Shown: positions 1 through 10,300 of the stretch, piece after piece
Position numbering within the stretch: position 1 is the first letter of the stretch
How the letters are laid out: the number at the start of each line of letters is the position of its first letter
Assembly (NCBI GenBank): GCA_026874595.1
Contig: CM049316.1
Coordinates: 51,779,676-51,843,675, forward strand
DNA length: 64,000 nt
Origin: Sipunculus nudus
Taxonomy: Eukaryota; Annelida; Sipuncula; Golfingiida; Sipunculidae
Direction: 5' to 3'
Position numbers and translations under genes: made by a program
The notes under the pieces: generated by a model
What the model was told of the DNA's origin: nothing
Seen by the model: only the letters and a program-made list of their open reading frames with translations
Database searches by the model: none

Positions 1-1635
1 AAGTCTGAGCGGTCCTCAGGCATAGTGTGTGACGGTGTAGAGTCACAAAAGGAGGTGTCGTCCGCGGTGGAGACACGGAGCGCTGCACGAGAGAAACAGA
101 TACCGACGCGTAGCTTGAATGTTGCAAGCCCAGTTGCCGATGTGAGTCCGGCCGAATTTTTGAAGGCGCAGGAGGAGGATGGGTCTTTAGCGCCGTATTG
201 GAGGCTAGCTAGAGAGGCTAGAAATGATAGTCCATTTAGAATTGAGGACGGATATTTAGTTCGGGTTGTGAGTGATAAACGGGGAGATCAAGATGGATCT
301 CGAGTGGTGGTACCTCAGACGTTACGGTACGACGTAATGAGGATGGGCCACGAAGCGGTTATGGCGGGCCATCAGGGCATAGACAAAACGCACGACCGCG
401 TGAGAACTCAGTTTTTCTGGAAAGGGATGTATAATGACATTGCTGAGTTTTGCAAGTCCTGTCCCATTTGCCAGAAAACCATACCGAAAGGTAAGGTGCC
501 TGGAGCTACGTTAGGCCAGATGCCATTAATTGATGAGCCCTGGCGTAGAATTTCGATGGATCTGGTTGGGCCGATCCATCCAGCGTCTGAGAGAGGTCAC
601 AGGTATATTCTGACCGTTATGGATTATGCCACTAGATATCCGGAGGCTGTTGCTTTAAAGAACATAGATACAGTCTCTGTGGCTGACGCGCTAGTTGATA
701 TTTATGCGCGGTTAGGAGTGCCGTCAGAGGTGCTTACTGACATGGGAACACAATTTACGTCAGACCTCATGCGAGAAGTTAGCCGTGTTTTGTCTGTAAG
801 ACAGCTCACCACTACTCCTTACCATCCTATGTGCAAAGGAATGGTGGAGAGATTCAATGGAACGTTAAAGTTAATGTTGAAACGGATGTGCGAGGAAAGA
901 CCGCGAGATTGGGATCGGTACCTCAGCGCCGTGCTTTTTGCGTACCGAGAAGCGCCGCATGAGAGCACAGGGTTCTCACCCTTTGAGTTGCTCTATGGTA
1001 GGATCGTTAGAGGACCGATGCGGATTCTAAGGGATCTGTGGACCAAGCGAGATACTAGCGTCGAGACTAAAACCACGTACCAATACGTCCTGGACCTACA
1101 AGACAAACTAAGCGACACATGCGCGTTAGCTAGAGAGGCGTTGAACAAATCAGCGAACAGACACAAACTGGTATATGATAGAGGTAAATGCACGCGCAGG
1201 TTTGAGGCCGGAGACGAAGTTTTGTTGTTACTCCCGACGGAGCGGAACAAATTAATGGTACAGTGGAAAGGCCCCTATACTATTGTAAACAGGGTTGGGG
1301 ACTTAGACTATCGGATTAAGATTGGCGATAAGGTTAAAACCTTCCACGTGAATATGCTGAAACGGTACCATGCTAGAAACGAGCCCCAGCATATTCTGGC
1401 AGCGGTAGCCAAGGGCGCACCTGATTCTATACATAATCCTGACGGTGTAGACGGGGAAACAGAGCCTCCCGTGTTCGGAGAGTTAAACCCAGAAGGGATT
1501 GATGAGGATGCCCACATGTCGTTACCGTCGTATGCGCGCCGCCAGACTGAGCGAGATGTTCAGGTAAATGCTGACCTAGGCAAGTGTCAGCGCCGTGAAA
1601 TACTCAGTCTGCTTAGGCAATATGGGGATGTATAG
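1..1635 (+). CDS. retrotransposon Pol: integrase plus start of RT linker (partial, 5' open)
   Basis: Frame 1 is open from base 1 to the TAG at 1633-1635, about 544 residues. The GTG at 25 is just an internal codon; the true start is upstream of the window. Integrase inserts the element's cDNA into host DNA. The zinc finger is H117-X6-H124-X29-C154-X2-C157 (codons at 349, 370, 460, 469; CPIC motif). The catalytic core shows D187 (559, MDLVGP), D247 (739, TDMGTQF) and E283 (847, MVERFNG), i.e. the D,D-35-E signature. A GPY/F module (GPY at 1270-1278) and a proline- and acid-rich linker follow. The last ~19 residues (1576-1632, ending QYGDV) match the leader that precedes RT in Gypsy-type Pol, so RT originally followed integrase in the same polyprotein. 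The stop comes right after a deletion joint. All integrase catalytic residues look intact. Confidence 0.9.
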   Translation, partial: KSERSSGIVCDGVESQKEVSSAVETRSAAREKQIPTRSLNVASPVADVSPAEFLKAQEEDGSLAPYWRLAREARNDSPFRIEDGYLVRVVSDKRGDQDGSRVVVPQTLRYDVMRMGHEAVMAGHQGIDKTHDRVRTQFFWKGMYNDIAEFCKSCPICQKTIPKGKVPGATLGQMPLIDEPWRRISMDLVGPIHPASERGHRYILTVMDYATRYPEAVALKNIDTVSVADALVDIYARLGVPSEVLTDMGTQFTSDLMREVSRVLSVRQLTTTPYHPMCKGMVERFNGTLKLMLKRMCEERPRDWDRYLSAVLFAYREAPHESTGFSPFELLYGRIVRGPMRILRDLWTKRDTSVETKTTYQYVLDLQDKLSDTCALAREALNKSANRHKLVYDRGKCTRRFEAGDEVLLLLPTERNKLMVQWKGPYTIVNRVGDLDYRIKIGDKVKTFHVNMLKRYHARNEPQHILAAVAKGAPDSIHNPDGVDGETEPPVFGELNPEGIDEDAHMSLPSYARRQTERDVQVNADLGKCQRREILSLLRQYGDV

Positions 1636-2147
1636 CGGAGCCCTTGACTGATCTAACGCGTAAAGGTCAACCTAACAAACTAGACTGGAAACCCGTACAC
1701 GAGAACGCGTACTGTTCTCTAAAGGCTAAACTGTCAGACCCTCCCATACTGAAGCTACCTGATTTCAGTAAACGATTTTATTTGAAATGTGATGCATCTG
1801 ATGTGGGTATTGGCTGTATCCTGTTGCAAAGACACGAGGGGATCATGCACCCAGTAGCTTATGCCAGTCGTAAACTATTGCCCAGGGAGAGAAATTACTC
1901 CACCATCGAGAAAGAGTCATTAGCAATTGTATGGTCTGTACAGAAATTTGAGATGTACCTGGCTTGTAGACCGTTCACCATTCAGACCGACCACAAACCA
2001 TTAAAGTGTATTAGCAAATCAAAATGTGCTAATAAGAGAGTAATGAAATGGGCACTGGTTCTACAAGAGTTTAGATTTGATATTGAAGCAGTGTCAGGTA
2101 AACTAAACCATGGACCTGATTTTCTTAGCAGACTGCCTGAGTGTTAG
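1632..2147 (+). pseudogene. retrotransposon Pol: RT connection and RNase H remnant, RT body deleted
   Basis: Frame 3 is open to the TAG at 2145-2147. The TTG at 1644 is not a real start; homology-like sequence begins at about 1632 (IAEPLTDLTRKG), the RT/RNase H connection motif of Gypsy elements. RNase H removes the RNA strand of the RNA:DNA hybrid. Catalytic acids are present: D at 1791 (KCDASD), E in EKESLA (1908-1916), D at 1989 (QTDHKPL) and D at 2118 (GPDFLSR). The conserved hydrophobic context around DASDVGIG and YASRKLLPRE is retained. Fingers, palm with the YxDD active site, and thumb of RT are absent: QYGDV in the upstream frame jumps almost directly to IAEPL. From family proportions I infer roughly 0.7 kb lost. 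The frame differs from the integrase frame, so no continuous Pol can be made. It is better read as a broken part of pol than as a gene of its own. Confidence 0.88.
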
Positions 2148-2353
2148 GATGTAATGAGCTATAATGTTTAGCCAGTTAAGTCTAAACATGTACAAGATTT
2201 TTGCCCTGTGTCATAGACCGTGGGCATGTACTAATGACAACTTGTTACATGACCCTTATGTATTGCTATGTATTGCTACATGTAAATATGTTTAGCTGGA
2301 CCCTGTAAGATAGAACGATACGATGTATCGAGAAAATACTGTGTATTTTCCTT
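2148..2353 (+). other. 3' untranslated stretch of the element
   Basis: No open frame of note lies between the RNase H stop and the polypurine tract. Two small structures are visible. One is an 8-bp inverted repeat, ATGTTTAG (2164-2171) with CTAAACAT (2182-2189), around a 10-base loop. The other is a perfect tandem pair of the 10-mer TATGTATTGC (2257-2276). Nothing suggests an envelope gene. Confidence 0.6.
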
Positions 2354-2365
2354 AAAAGGAGGGGG
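2354..2365 (+). other. polypurine tract (plus-strand primer site)
   Basis: AAAAGGAGGGGG is an unbroken 12-base purine run immediately followed by TG, the usual first two bases of an LTR. It lies about 200 bases after the pol stop, where LTR retroelements keep the plus-strand DNA synthesis primer. Its position is the main reason for placing the LTR start at 2366. Confidence 0.75.
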
Positions 2366-2368
2366 TGA

Positions 2369-2389
2369 TGTCACCAGAAATCGGTGACA
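2369..2389. repeat. 7-bp inverted repeat at LTR start
   Basis: TGTCACC (2369-2375) and GGTGACA (2383-2389) are exact reverse complements separated by seven bases. Its place at the LTR edge suggests an integrase end-recognition or regulatory dyad, but no function can be assigned from one copy. Confidence 0.5.
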
Positions 2390-2651
2390 ATATGTACGGT
2401 GTTTTGTATCATAGTTTAACGAAGTCTGTTCTCTATTGATATTGACGTGAAACGTCATCCTAAAGCGTTGACAGGTCTTGATTGTATATATATATATATT
2501 GTGTATTCTTGTATGGAATCCCATCGGCTATCAGCTGATTTATCCGTGTCACGCATCGTGTGTAATTATTTCTGGTATGTGGGTCGCCAAGGTGACGCTA
2601 ACAGTCAAACTAGGTCACATATATCCTTATATGGGACACTTGAGAAATGAG

Positions 2652-2699
2652 CCAATCAGAGAACCGGATCGCCGTATTGTGACGACGATTGTGACGTCA
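2652..2699 (+). promoter_or_regulatory. LTR U3 promoter motifs: CCAAT box and CRE
   Basis: CCAAT lies at 2652-2656 inside GCCAATCAGA. The palindrome TGACGTCA lies at 2692-2699, a perfect cAMP-response element core bound by CREB/ATF-type bZIP factors. The local base composition is richer in G+C than the flanks. This fits a U3 core promoter with transcription starting downstream. Activity in this decayed copy is unknown. Confidence 0.5.
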
Positions 2700-3420
2700 G
2701 AGTTCAGGGAGAGACGCTGGGAGCTGCCTTCAGTTGGGTCTTGTAGCTTGAGGTGGCAGCACGCACGCACGAACATTGAAACGCCAGGAACGGCATAGAA
2801 GCAAGCTTCTACATGAGGCAAAGACCCAGCTCATGAGAACTCAGCCGTGCTGCCGACAGAGCTTCGTATTGGCGATAAAGTGAGAGAGCGTTTGTCACCT
2901 ACAGGCCTAGTTCAGCTTGACCTAGAAACATAACCGCCGTAAGCCGTGAACCCATTGCTACACGAGCAAGGTCAAGGACTCTAAGCTCAACGTAAACAAA
3001 GGGCGCTATTGCATTCATGTGATCGTAAACCTACCCGGGTCGCTGACAAGCAAGATCAGTTGAAGATCGCTAAACTCAGAAAGACTATATGCTGCTAACC
3101 ATACGCTAGATTCTACACAAAACAGTAACCAGAGATCTCTGAAGGAACTGGACTTTATTGGTTTTTATACAAACCACGGACTCAGTATAAATATCCTGTA
3201 TTTTTAATGTGAAGGACTATCGTATTGACACATCAACGCACACACACATCTACATCTCTGTAAGTATTGTCTTGACTTATATTTGTGAATTTAACCTGAT
3301 GTCTCATAGTTTCTATTGATCTAGGTGTATGATTGTCTGGTATTTTTAATACACGTCCTTAAAAGAACCTGGAAATGTCACCTGTAATGACCGGGATCTA
3401 ATTTCTTGATGAGTGAAATC

Positions 3421-3500
3421 AAGTGGCGAGCGTAAACCCATCCTATTGTTTTATAGGATATATCCGTTGTAAAGTTTTCACGTTAAGCTTCTAAGTTGTT
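3421..3500. other. transition between LTR and satellite array
   Basis: No gene. From about 3480 rightwards the DNA can be aligned loosely with the tail of an E-type monomer (CGTTAA, a T-rich run, CTTTAATTCACTC, then AGAACGTCGAAAAA). Upstream of that only weak resemblance remains (GATATATCC near 3459). This is therefore either a strongly diverged edge monomer or unrelated sequence between the LTR and the array. Confidence 0.5.
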
Positions 3501-3535
3501 TTCTTTAATTCACTCTAGAACGTCGAAAAACTAGT

Positions 3536-4369
3536 CAAGGTCTCTAATCTTCGAACTTAACCAAGATTTTGTTAACATACATCAGCACCGAAGAAATAAA
3601 ATACCTACGGTAAATACTTTTTCAAGATATCCCGCTCACATTGTAAATGTTAACACATGCCAGTTTTTTCCTATAATTGGCTCTAAAACGTCGAAAAAGA
3701 TAAGTCAAGGTCACCAATCTTCGAACTTGACCGAGATTTTGTTAATATACATCAGCAGCGAAGAAATAAAATTCCTACAGTAAATCTATTTTGAGATATC
3801 CCGCTCACAAGGTAAATGTTAACACATGCCAGTGTGTTCCTATAATTCGCTCTAAAACGTCGAAAAATAAGTCAAGGTCACCCATCTTTGAACTTGACCG
3901 AGCATTTGTTAATATATATCAACACCGAAGAAATAAAATTCCTACAGTAAATCCTTTTTGAGATATCCCGCTCACAAGGTAAATGTAAACACATGCCAGT
4001 TATTTTCCTATAATTCGCTCTAAAAAGTCGAAAATAAGTCAAGGTCAAACATCTTTGAACGTGACCGAGATTTTGTTAATATACATCAGCACCGAAGAAA
4101 TAAAATACCTACGGTAAATCCTTTTTGAGATATCCCGCTCACATTGTAAATGTGAACACATGCCAGTTTTTTCCTATAATTCGCTCTAAAACGTCGAAAA
4201 GTAAGTCAAGGTTACCCATCTTAGAATTTGACCGAGATTTTGTTAATATACATCAGCACAGAAGAAATAAAATTCTTACGGTAAATCCTTTTCGAGATAT
4301 CCTGCTCACAAGGCAAATGTTAAAATACACTTTTTTTCTAATTTGGCTCTAAAACGTCGAAAAATAAGT
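3536..4369 (+). repeat. basal five-monomer HOR (A-B-C-D-E), 834 bp
   Basis: The first complete units form five classes, each starting at CAAGG. A (3536) reads GGTCTCTAATC, with AACATACATC and TTGGCTC. B (3706) reads GGTCACCAATC, with CTATTTTGAG. C (3873) reads GGTCACCCATC, with GAGCATTTG and ATATATCAACACC. D (4040) reads GGTCAAACATC, with GAACGTGACC. E (4206) reads GGTTACCCATC, with AGAATTTGACC and a short TTAAAATACAC tail. The next A is at 4370. Class lengths are about 170, 167, 167, 166 and 164 bp. The partial monomer left of 3536 ends like E, so the register holds at the array edge. Confidence 0.9.
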
Positions 4370-7300
4370 CAAGGTCTCTAATCTTCGAACTTGACCAAGA
4401 TTTTGTTAATATACATCAGCACCGAAGAAATAAAATACCTAAGGTAAAACCTTTTTCGAGATATCCCGCTCACATTGTAAATGTTAACACATGCCAGTTT
4501 TTTTCCTATAATTGGCTCTAAAACGTCGAAAAAAATAAGTCAAGGTCACCAATCTTCGAACTTGACCGAGATTTTGTTAATATACATCAGCACCGAAGAA
4601 ATAAAATTCCTACAGTAAATCTATTTTGAGATATCCCGCTCACAAGGTAAATGTTAACACATGCCAGTGTGTTCCTATAATTCGCTCTAAAACGTCGAAA
4701 AATAAGTCAAGGTCACCAATCTTCGAACTTGACCGAGATTTTGTTAATATACATCAGCACAGAAGAAATAAAATTCTTACGGTAAATACTTTTCGAGATA
4801 TCATGCTTACAAGGTAAATGTTAACACATGCCAGTGTGTTCCTATAATTCGCTCTTAAACGTCGAAAAAAATAAGTCAAGGTCACCAATCTTCGAACTTG
4901 ACCGAGATTTTGTTAATATACATCAGCACCGGAGAAATAAAATTCCTACAGTAAATCTATTTTGAGATATCCCGCTCACAAGGTAAATGTTAACAAATGC
5001 CAGTGTGTTCCTATAATTCGCTCTAAAACGTCGATAAATAAGTCAAGGTCACCCATCTTTGAACTTGACCGAGCATTTGTTAATATATATCAACACCGAA
5101 GAAATAAAATTCCTACAGTAAATCCTTTTTGAGATATCCCGCTCACAAGGTAAATGTAAACACATGCCAGTTTTTTTCCAATAGTTCGCTCTAAAAAGTC
5201 GAAAATAAGTCAAGGTCAAACATCTTTGAACGTGACCGAGATTTTGTTTATATACATCAGCACCGAAGAAATAAAATACCTACGGTAAATCCTTTTTGAG
5301 ATATCCCGCTCACATTGTAAATGTTAACACATGCCAGTTTTTTTCCTATAATTCGTTCTAAAACGTAGAAAAGTAAGTCAAGGTTACCCATCTTAGAATT
5401 TGACCGAGATTTTGTTAATATACATCAGCACAGAAGAAATAAAATTCTCACGGTAAATCCTTTTCGAGATATCCTGCTCAAAAGGCAAATGTTAAAATAA
5501 ACTTTTTTTCTAATTTGGCTCTAAAACGTCGAAAAATAAGTCAAGGTCTCTAATCTTCGAACTTGACCGAGATTTTGTTAACATACATCAGCACCGAAGA
5601 AATAAAATACCTACGGTAAATCATTTTTCGAGATATCCCGCTCACATTGTAAATGTTAATACATGCCAGTTTTTTCCTATATATGGCTCTAAAACGTCGA
5701 AAAAAATAAGTCAAGGTCACCAATCTTCGAACTTGACCGAGATTTTGTTAATATACATCAGCACCGAAGAAATAAAATTCCTACAGTAAATCTATTTTGA
5801 GATATCCCGCTCACAAGGTAAATGTTAACACATGCCAGTGTGTGTTCCTATAATTCGCTCTAAAACGTCGAAAAATAAGTCAAGGTCACCAATCTTCGAA
5901 CTTGACCGAGATTTTGTTAATATACATCAGCACAGAAGAAATAAAATTCTTACGATAAATCCTTTTCGAGAAATCATGCTTACAAGGTAAATGTTAACAC
6001 ATGCCAGTGTGTTCCTATAATTTGCTCTAAACCGTCGAAAAAAATAAATCAAGGTCACCAATCTTCGAACGTGACCGAGATTTTGTTAATATACATCAGC
6101 ACCGAAGAAATAAAATTCCTACAGTAAATCTATTTTGAGATATCCCGCTCACAAGGTAAATGTTAACACATGCTAGTGTGTTCCTATAATTCGCTCTAAA
6201 ACGTCGAAAATAAGTCAAGGTCAAACATCTTTGAACGTGACCGAGATTTTGTTATTATACATCAGCACAGAAGAAATAAAATTCTTACGGTAAATCCTTT
6301 TCGAGATATCATGCTTACAAGGTAAATGTTAACACATGCCAGTGTGTTCCTATAATTCGCTCTAAAACGTCGAAAAATAAGTCAAGGTCACCAATCTTCG
6401 AACTTGACCGAGATTTTGTTAATATACATCAGCACCGAAGAAATAAAATTCCTACAGTAAATCCTTTTCGAGATATCATGCTTACAAGGTAAATGTTAAC
6501 ACATGCCAGTGTGTTCCTATAATTCGCTCTAAAACGTCGAAAAATAAGGCAAGGTCACCAATCTTCGAATTTGACCGAGATTTTGTTAATATACATCAGC
6601 ACCGAAGAAATAAAATTCCTACAGTAAATCTATTTTGAGATATCCCGCTCACAAGGTAAATGTTAACACATGCCAGTGTGTTCCTATAATTCGCTCTAAA
6701 ACGTCGAAAAAAATAAGTCAAGGTCACCAATCTTCGAACTTGACCGAGATTTTGTTAATATACATCTGCACCGGAGAAATAAAATTCCTACAGTAAATCT
6801 ATTTTGAGATATTCCGCTCACAAGGTAAATGTTAACACATGCCAGTGTGTTCCTATAATTCGCTCTAAAACGTCGATAAATAAGTCAAGGTCACCCATCT
6901 TTGAACTTGACCGAGCATTTGTTAATATATATCAACACCGAAGAAATAAAATTCCTACAGTAAATCCTTTTTGAGATATCCCGCTCACAAGGTAAATGTA
7001 AACACATGCCAGTTTTTTTCCTATAGTTCGCTCTAAAAAGTCGAAAATAAGTCAAGGTCAAACATCTTTGAACGTGACCGAGATTTTGTTAATATACATC
7101 AGCACCGAAGAAATAAAATACCTACGGTAAATCCTTTTTGAGATATCCCGCTCACATTTTAAATGTTACCACATGCCAGTTTTTTTTCCTATAATTCGCT
7201 CTAAAACGTCGAAAAGTAAGTCAAGGTTACCCATCTTAGAATTTGACCGAGATTTTGTTAATATACATCAGTACAGAAGAAATAAAATTCTTACGGTAAA

Positions 7301-10300
7301 TCCTTTTCGAGATATCCTGCTCACAAGGCAAATGTTAAAATACAATTTTTTCTAATTTGGCTCTAAAACGTCGAAAAATAAGTCAAGGTCTCTAATCTTC
7401 GAACTTGACCAAGATTTTGTTAACATACATCAGCACCGAAGAAATAAAATACCTACGGTAAATCATTTTTCGAGATATCCCGCTCACATTGTAAATGTTA
7501 ACACATGCCAGTTTTTTCCTATAATTGGCTCTAAAACGTCGAAAAAAATAAGTCAAGGTCACCAATCTTCGAACTTGACCGAGATTTTGTTAATATACAT
7601 AAGCTCCGAAGAAATAAAATTCCTACAGTAAATCTATTTTGAGATATCCCGCTCACAAGGTAAATGTTACACATGCCAGTGTGTTCCTATAATTCGCTCT
7701 AAAACGTCGAAAAATAAGTCAAGGTCACCAATCTTCGAACTTGACCGAGATTTTGTTAATATACATCAGCACAGAAGAAATAAAATTCTTACCGTAAACG
7801 CTTTTCGAGAAATCATGCTTACAAGGTAAATGTTAACACATGCCAGTGTGTTCCTATAATTCGCTCTAAAACGTCGAAAAATAAGTCAAGGTCACCAATC
7901 TTCGAACTTGACCGAGATTTTGTTAATATACATCAGCACCGAAGAAATAAAATTCCTACAGTAAATCTATTTTGAGATATCCCGCTCACAAGGTAAATGT
8001 TAACACATGCCAGTGTGTTCCTAAAATTCGCTCTAAAACGTCGAAAAATAAGTCAAGGTCACCCATCTTTGAACTTGACCGAGCATTTGTTAATATATAT
8101 CAACACCGAAGAAATAAAATTCCTACAGTAAATCCTTTTTGAGATATCCCGCTCACAAGGTAAATGTAAACACATGCCATTTTTTTTCCTATAATTCGCT
8201 CTAAAAAGTCGAAAATAAGTCAAGGTCAAACATCTTTGAACGTGACCGAGATTTTGACAATATACATCAGCACAGAAGAAATAAAATTCTTACGGTAAAT
8301 CCTTTTCGAGATATCATGCTTACAAGGTAAATGTTAACACATGCCAGTGTGTTCCTATAATTCGCTCTAAAACGTCGAAAAATAAGTCAAGGTCACCAAT
8401 CTTCGAACTTGACCGAGATTTTGTTAATATACATCAGCACCGAAGAAATAAAATTCCTACAGTAAATATATTTTGAGATATCCCGCTCACAAGGTAAATG
8501 TTAACAAATGCCAGTGTGTTCTTATAATTCGCTCTAAAACGTCGAAAAATAAGTCAAGGTCACCCATCTTTGAACTTGACCGAGCATTTGTTAATATATA
8601 TCAACACCGAAGAAATAAAATTCCTACAGTAAATCCTTTTTGAGATATCCCGCTCACAAGGTAAATGTAAACACATGCCAGTTTTTTTCCAATAGTTCGC
8701 TCTAAAAAGTCGAAAATAAGTCAAGGTCAAACATCTTTGAACGTGACCGAGATTTTGTTTATATACATCAGCACCGAAGAAATAAAATACCTACGGTAAA
8801 TCCTTTTTGAGATATCCCGCTCACATTGTAAATGTTAACACATGCCAGTTTTTTTTCCTATAATTCGTTCTAAAACGTAGAAAAGTAAGTCAAGGTTACC
8901 CATCTTAGAATTTGACCGAGATTTTGTTTATATACATCGGCACAGAAGAAATAAAATTCTCACGGTAAATCCTTTTCGAGATATCCTGCTCACAAGGCAA
9001 ATGTTAAAATACACTTTTTTTTCTAATTTGGCTCTAAACGTCGAAAAATAAGTCAAGGTCTCTAATCTTCGAACTTGACCAAGATTTTGTTAACATACAT
9101 CAGCACCGAAGAAATAAAATACCTACGGTAAATCATTTTTCGAGATATCCCGCTCACATTGTAAATGTTAACACATGCCAGTTTTTTCCTATAATTGGCT
9201 CTAAAACGTCGAAAAAAATAAGTCAAGGTCACCAATCTTCGAACTTGACCGAGATTTGTTAATATACATAAGCACCGAAGAAATAAAATTCCTACAGTAA
9301 ATCTATTTTGAGATATCCCGCTCACAAGGTAAATGTTAACACATGCCAGTGTGTTCCTATAATTCGCTCTAAAACGTCGAAAAATAAGTCAAGGTCACCA
9401 ATCTTCGAACTTGACCGAGATTTTGTTAATATACATCAGCACAGAAGAAATAAAATTCCTACAGTAAATCTATTTTGAGATATCCCGCTCACAAGGTAAA
9501 TGTTAACACATGCCAGTGTGTTCCTAAAATTCGCTCTAAAACGTCGAAAAATAAGTCAAGGTCACCCATCTTTGAACTTGACGGAGCATTTGTTAATATA
9601 TATCAACACCGAAGAAATAAAATTCCTACAGTAAATCCTTTTTGAGATATCCCGCTCACAAGGTAAATGTAAACACATGCCAGTTTTTTACCTATAATTC
9701 GCTCTAAAAAGTCGAAAATAAGTCAAGGTCAAACATCTTTGAACGTGACCGAGATTTTGTTAATATACATCAGCACAGAAGAAATAAAATTCTTACGGTA
9801 AATCCTTTTCGAGATATCATGCTTACAAGGTAAATGTTAACACATGCCAGTGTGTTCCTATAATTCGCTCTAAAACGGCGAAAAATAAGTTAAGGTCACC
9901 AATCTTCTAACTTGACCGAGATTTTGTTAATATACATCAGCACCGAAGAAATAAAATTTCTACAGTAAATATATTTTGAGATATCCCGCTCACAAGGTAA
10001 ATTTTAACACATGCCAGTGTGTTCCTATAATTCGCTCTAAAACGTCGAAAAATAGGTCAAGGTCACCGATCTTTGAACTTGACCGAGCATTTATTAATAT
10101 ATATCAACACCGAAGAAATAAAATTCCTACAGTAAATCCTTTTTGAGATATCCCGCTCACAAGGTAAATGTAAACACATGGTAGTTTTTTTCCTATAATT
10201 CGCTCTAAACAGTCGAAAATAAGTCAAGGTCAAACATCTTTGAACGTGACCGAGATTTTGTTAATATACATCAGCACCGAAGAAATAAAATACCTACGGT

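Larger units (their letters stand above)
1..3420 (+). mobile_element. Gmr1-like Ty3/Gypsy LTR retrotransposon, 3' part, decayed
   Basis: A retroelement is cut by the left window edge. Seen in order: integrase (349 to ~1340), a short RT-linker remnant (1576-1632), a connection plus RNase H segment (1632-2147), non-coding DNA, a polypurine tract (2354-2365) and a probable 3' LTR from about 2366. The domain sequences are Ty3/Gypsy-like (GPY/F module, Gypsy-type RNase H), but integrase precedes RT/RNase H. This copia-like order in a Gypsy relative defines Gmr1-like elements (Goodwin and Poulter's group). Gag, protease, the 5' LTR and the left target-site duplication lie outside the window or are lost. 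The RT body is deleted, so this copy cannot be autonomous. The right end is uncertain, somewhere between about 3270 and 3480, because I found no clear terminal inverted repeat or target duplication. Confidence 0.88.
2366..3420 (+). repeat. probable 3' LTR (right end unresolved)
   Basis: The region begins TGATGTCACC directly after the polypurine tract; TGTCACC at 2369 is an alternative start. Near the start is a perfect 7-bp inverted repeat, TGTCACC (2369-2375) with GGTGACA (2383-2389). A promoter-like region follows: an AT-dinucleotide run (about 2484-2499), a CCAAT box (2652-2656) and a CRE palindrome (2692-2699). Further right are a TATA-like TATAAATA (about 3186) and a splice-donor-like GTAAGT (about 3260). 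I saw no second LTR in the window to align with, so the end at 3420 is nominal; anything from about 3270 to 3480 is possible. Short frames here (2276-2821) have no recognisable domain. Confidence 0.6.

Noticed and set aside
25-27. GTG at 25 as the start of the integrase gene.
   Set aside because: The frame is open from base 1 and the domain is internal to a polyprotein; the GTG is an ordinary valine codon.
993-1517. Two antisense ORFs (85 and 69 codons) opposite the integrase region.
   Set aside because: They overlap the strongly conserved sense integrase/GPY region and its linker, and have no recognisable domain. They are shadows.
1644-1646. TTG at 1644 as the start of a separate RNase H gene.
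   Set aside because: Conserved connection residues (IAEP) lie upstream of it in the same frame; this is the interior of a broken Pol.
2276-2821. Four short ORFs in the 3' region and LTR, considered as a possible envelope or accessory gene.
   Set aside because: Overlapping frames on both strands of non-coding LTR, with low-complexity AT-derived residues and no signal peptide or conserved motif.
3425-3442. TGGCGAGCGTAAACCC considered as a tRNA primer-binding site after an LTR, which would mean a tandem element.
   Set aside because: Folding back to a tRNA 3' end, the T-stem strand would be GGGTT and lacks the invariant C61. No 5' internal sequence follows before the satellite.
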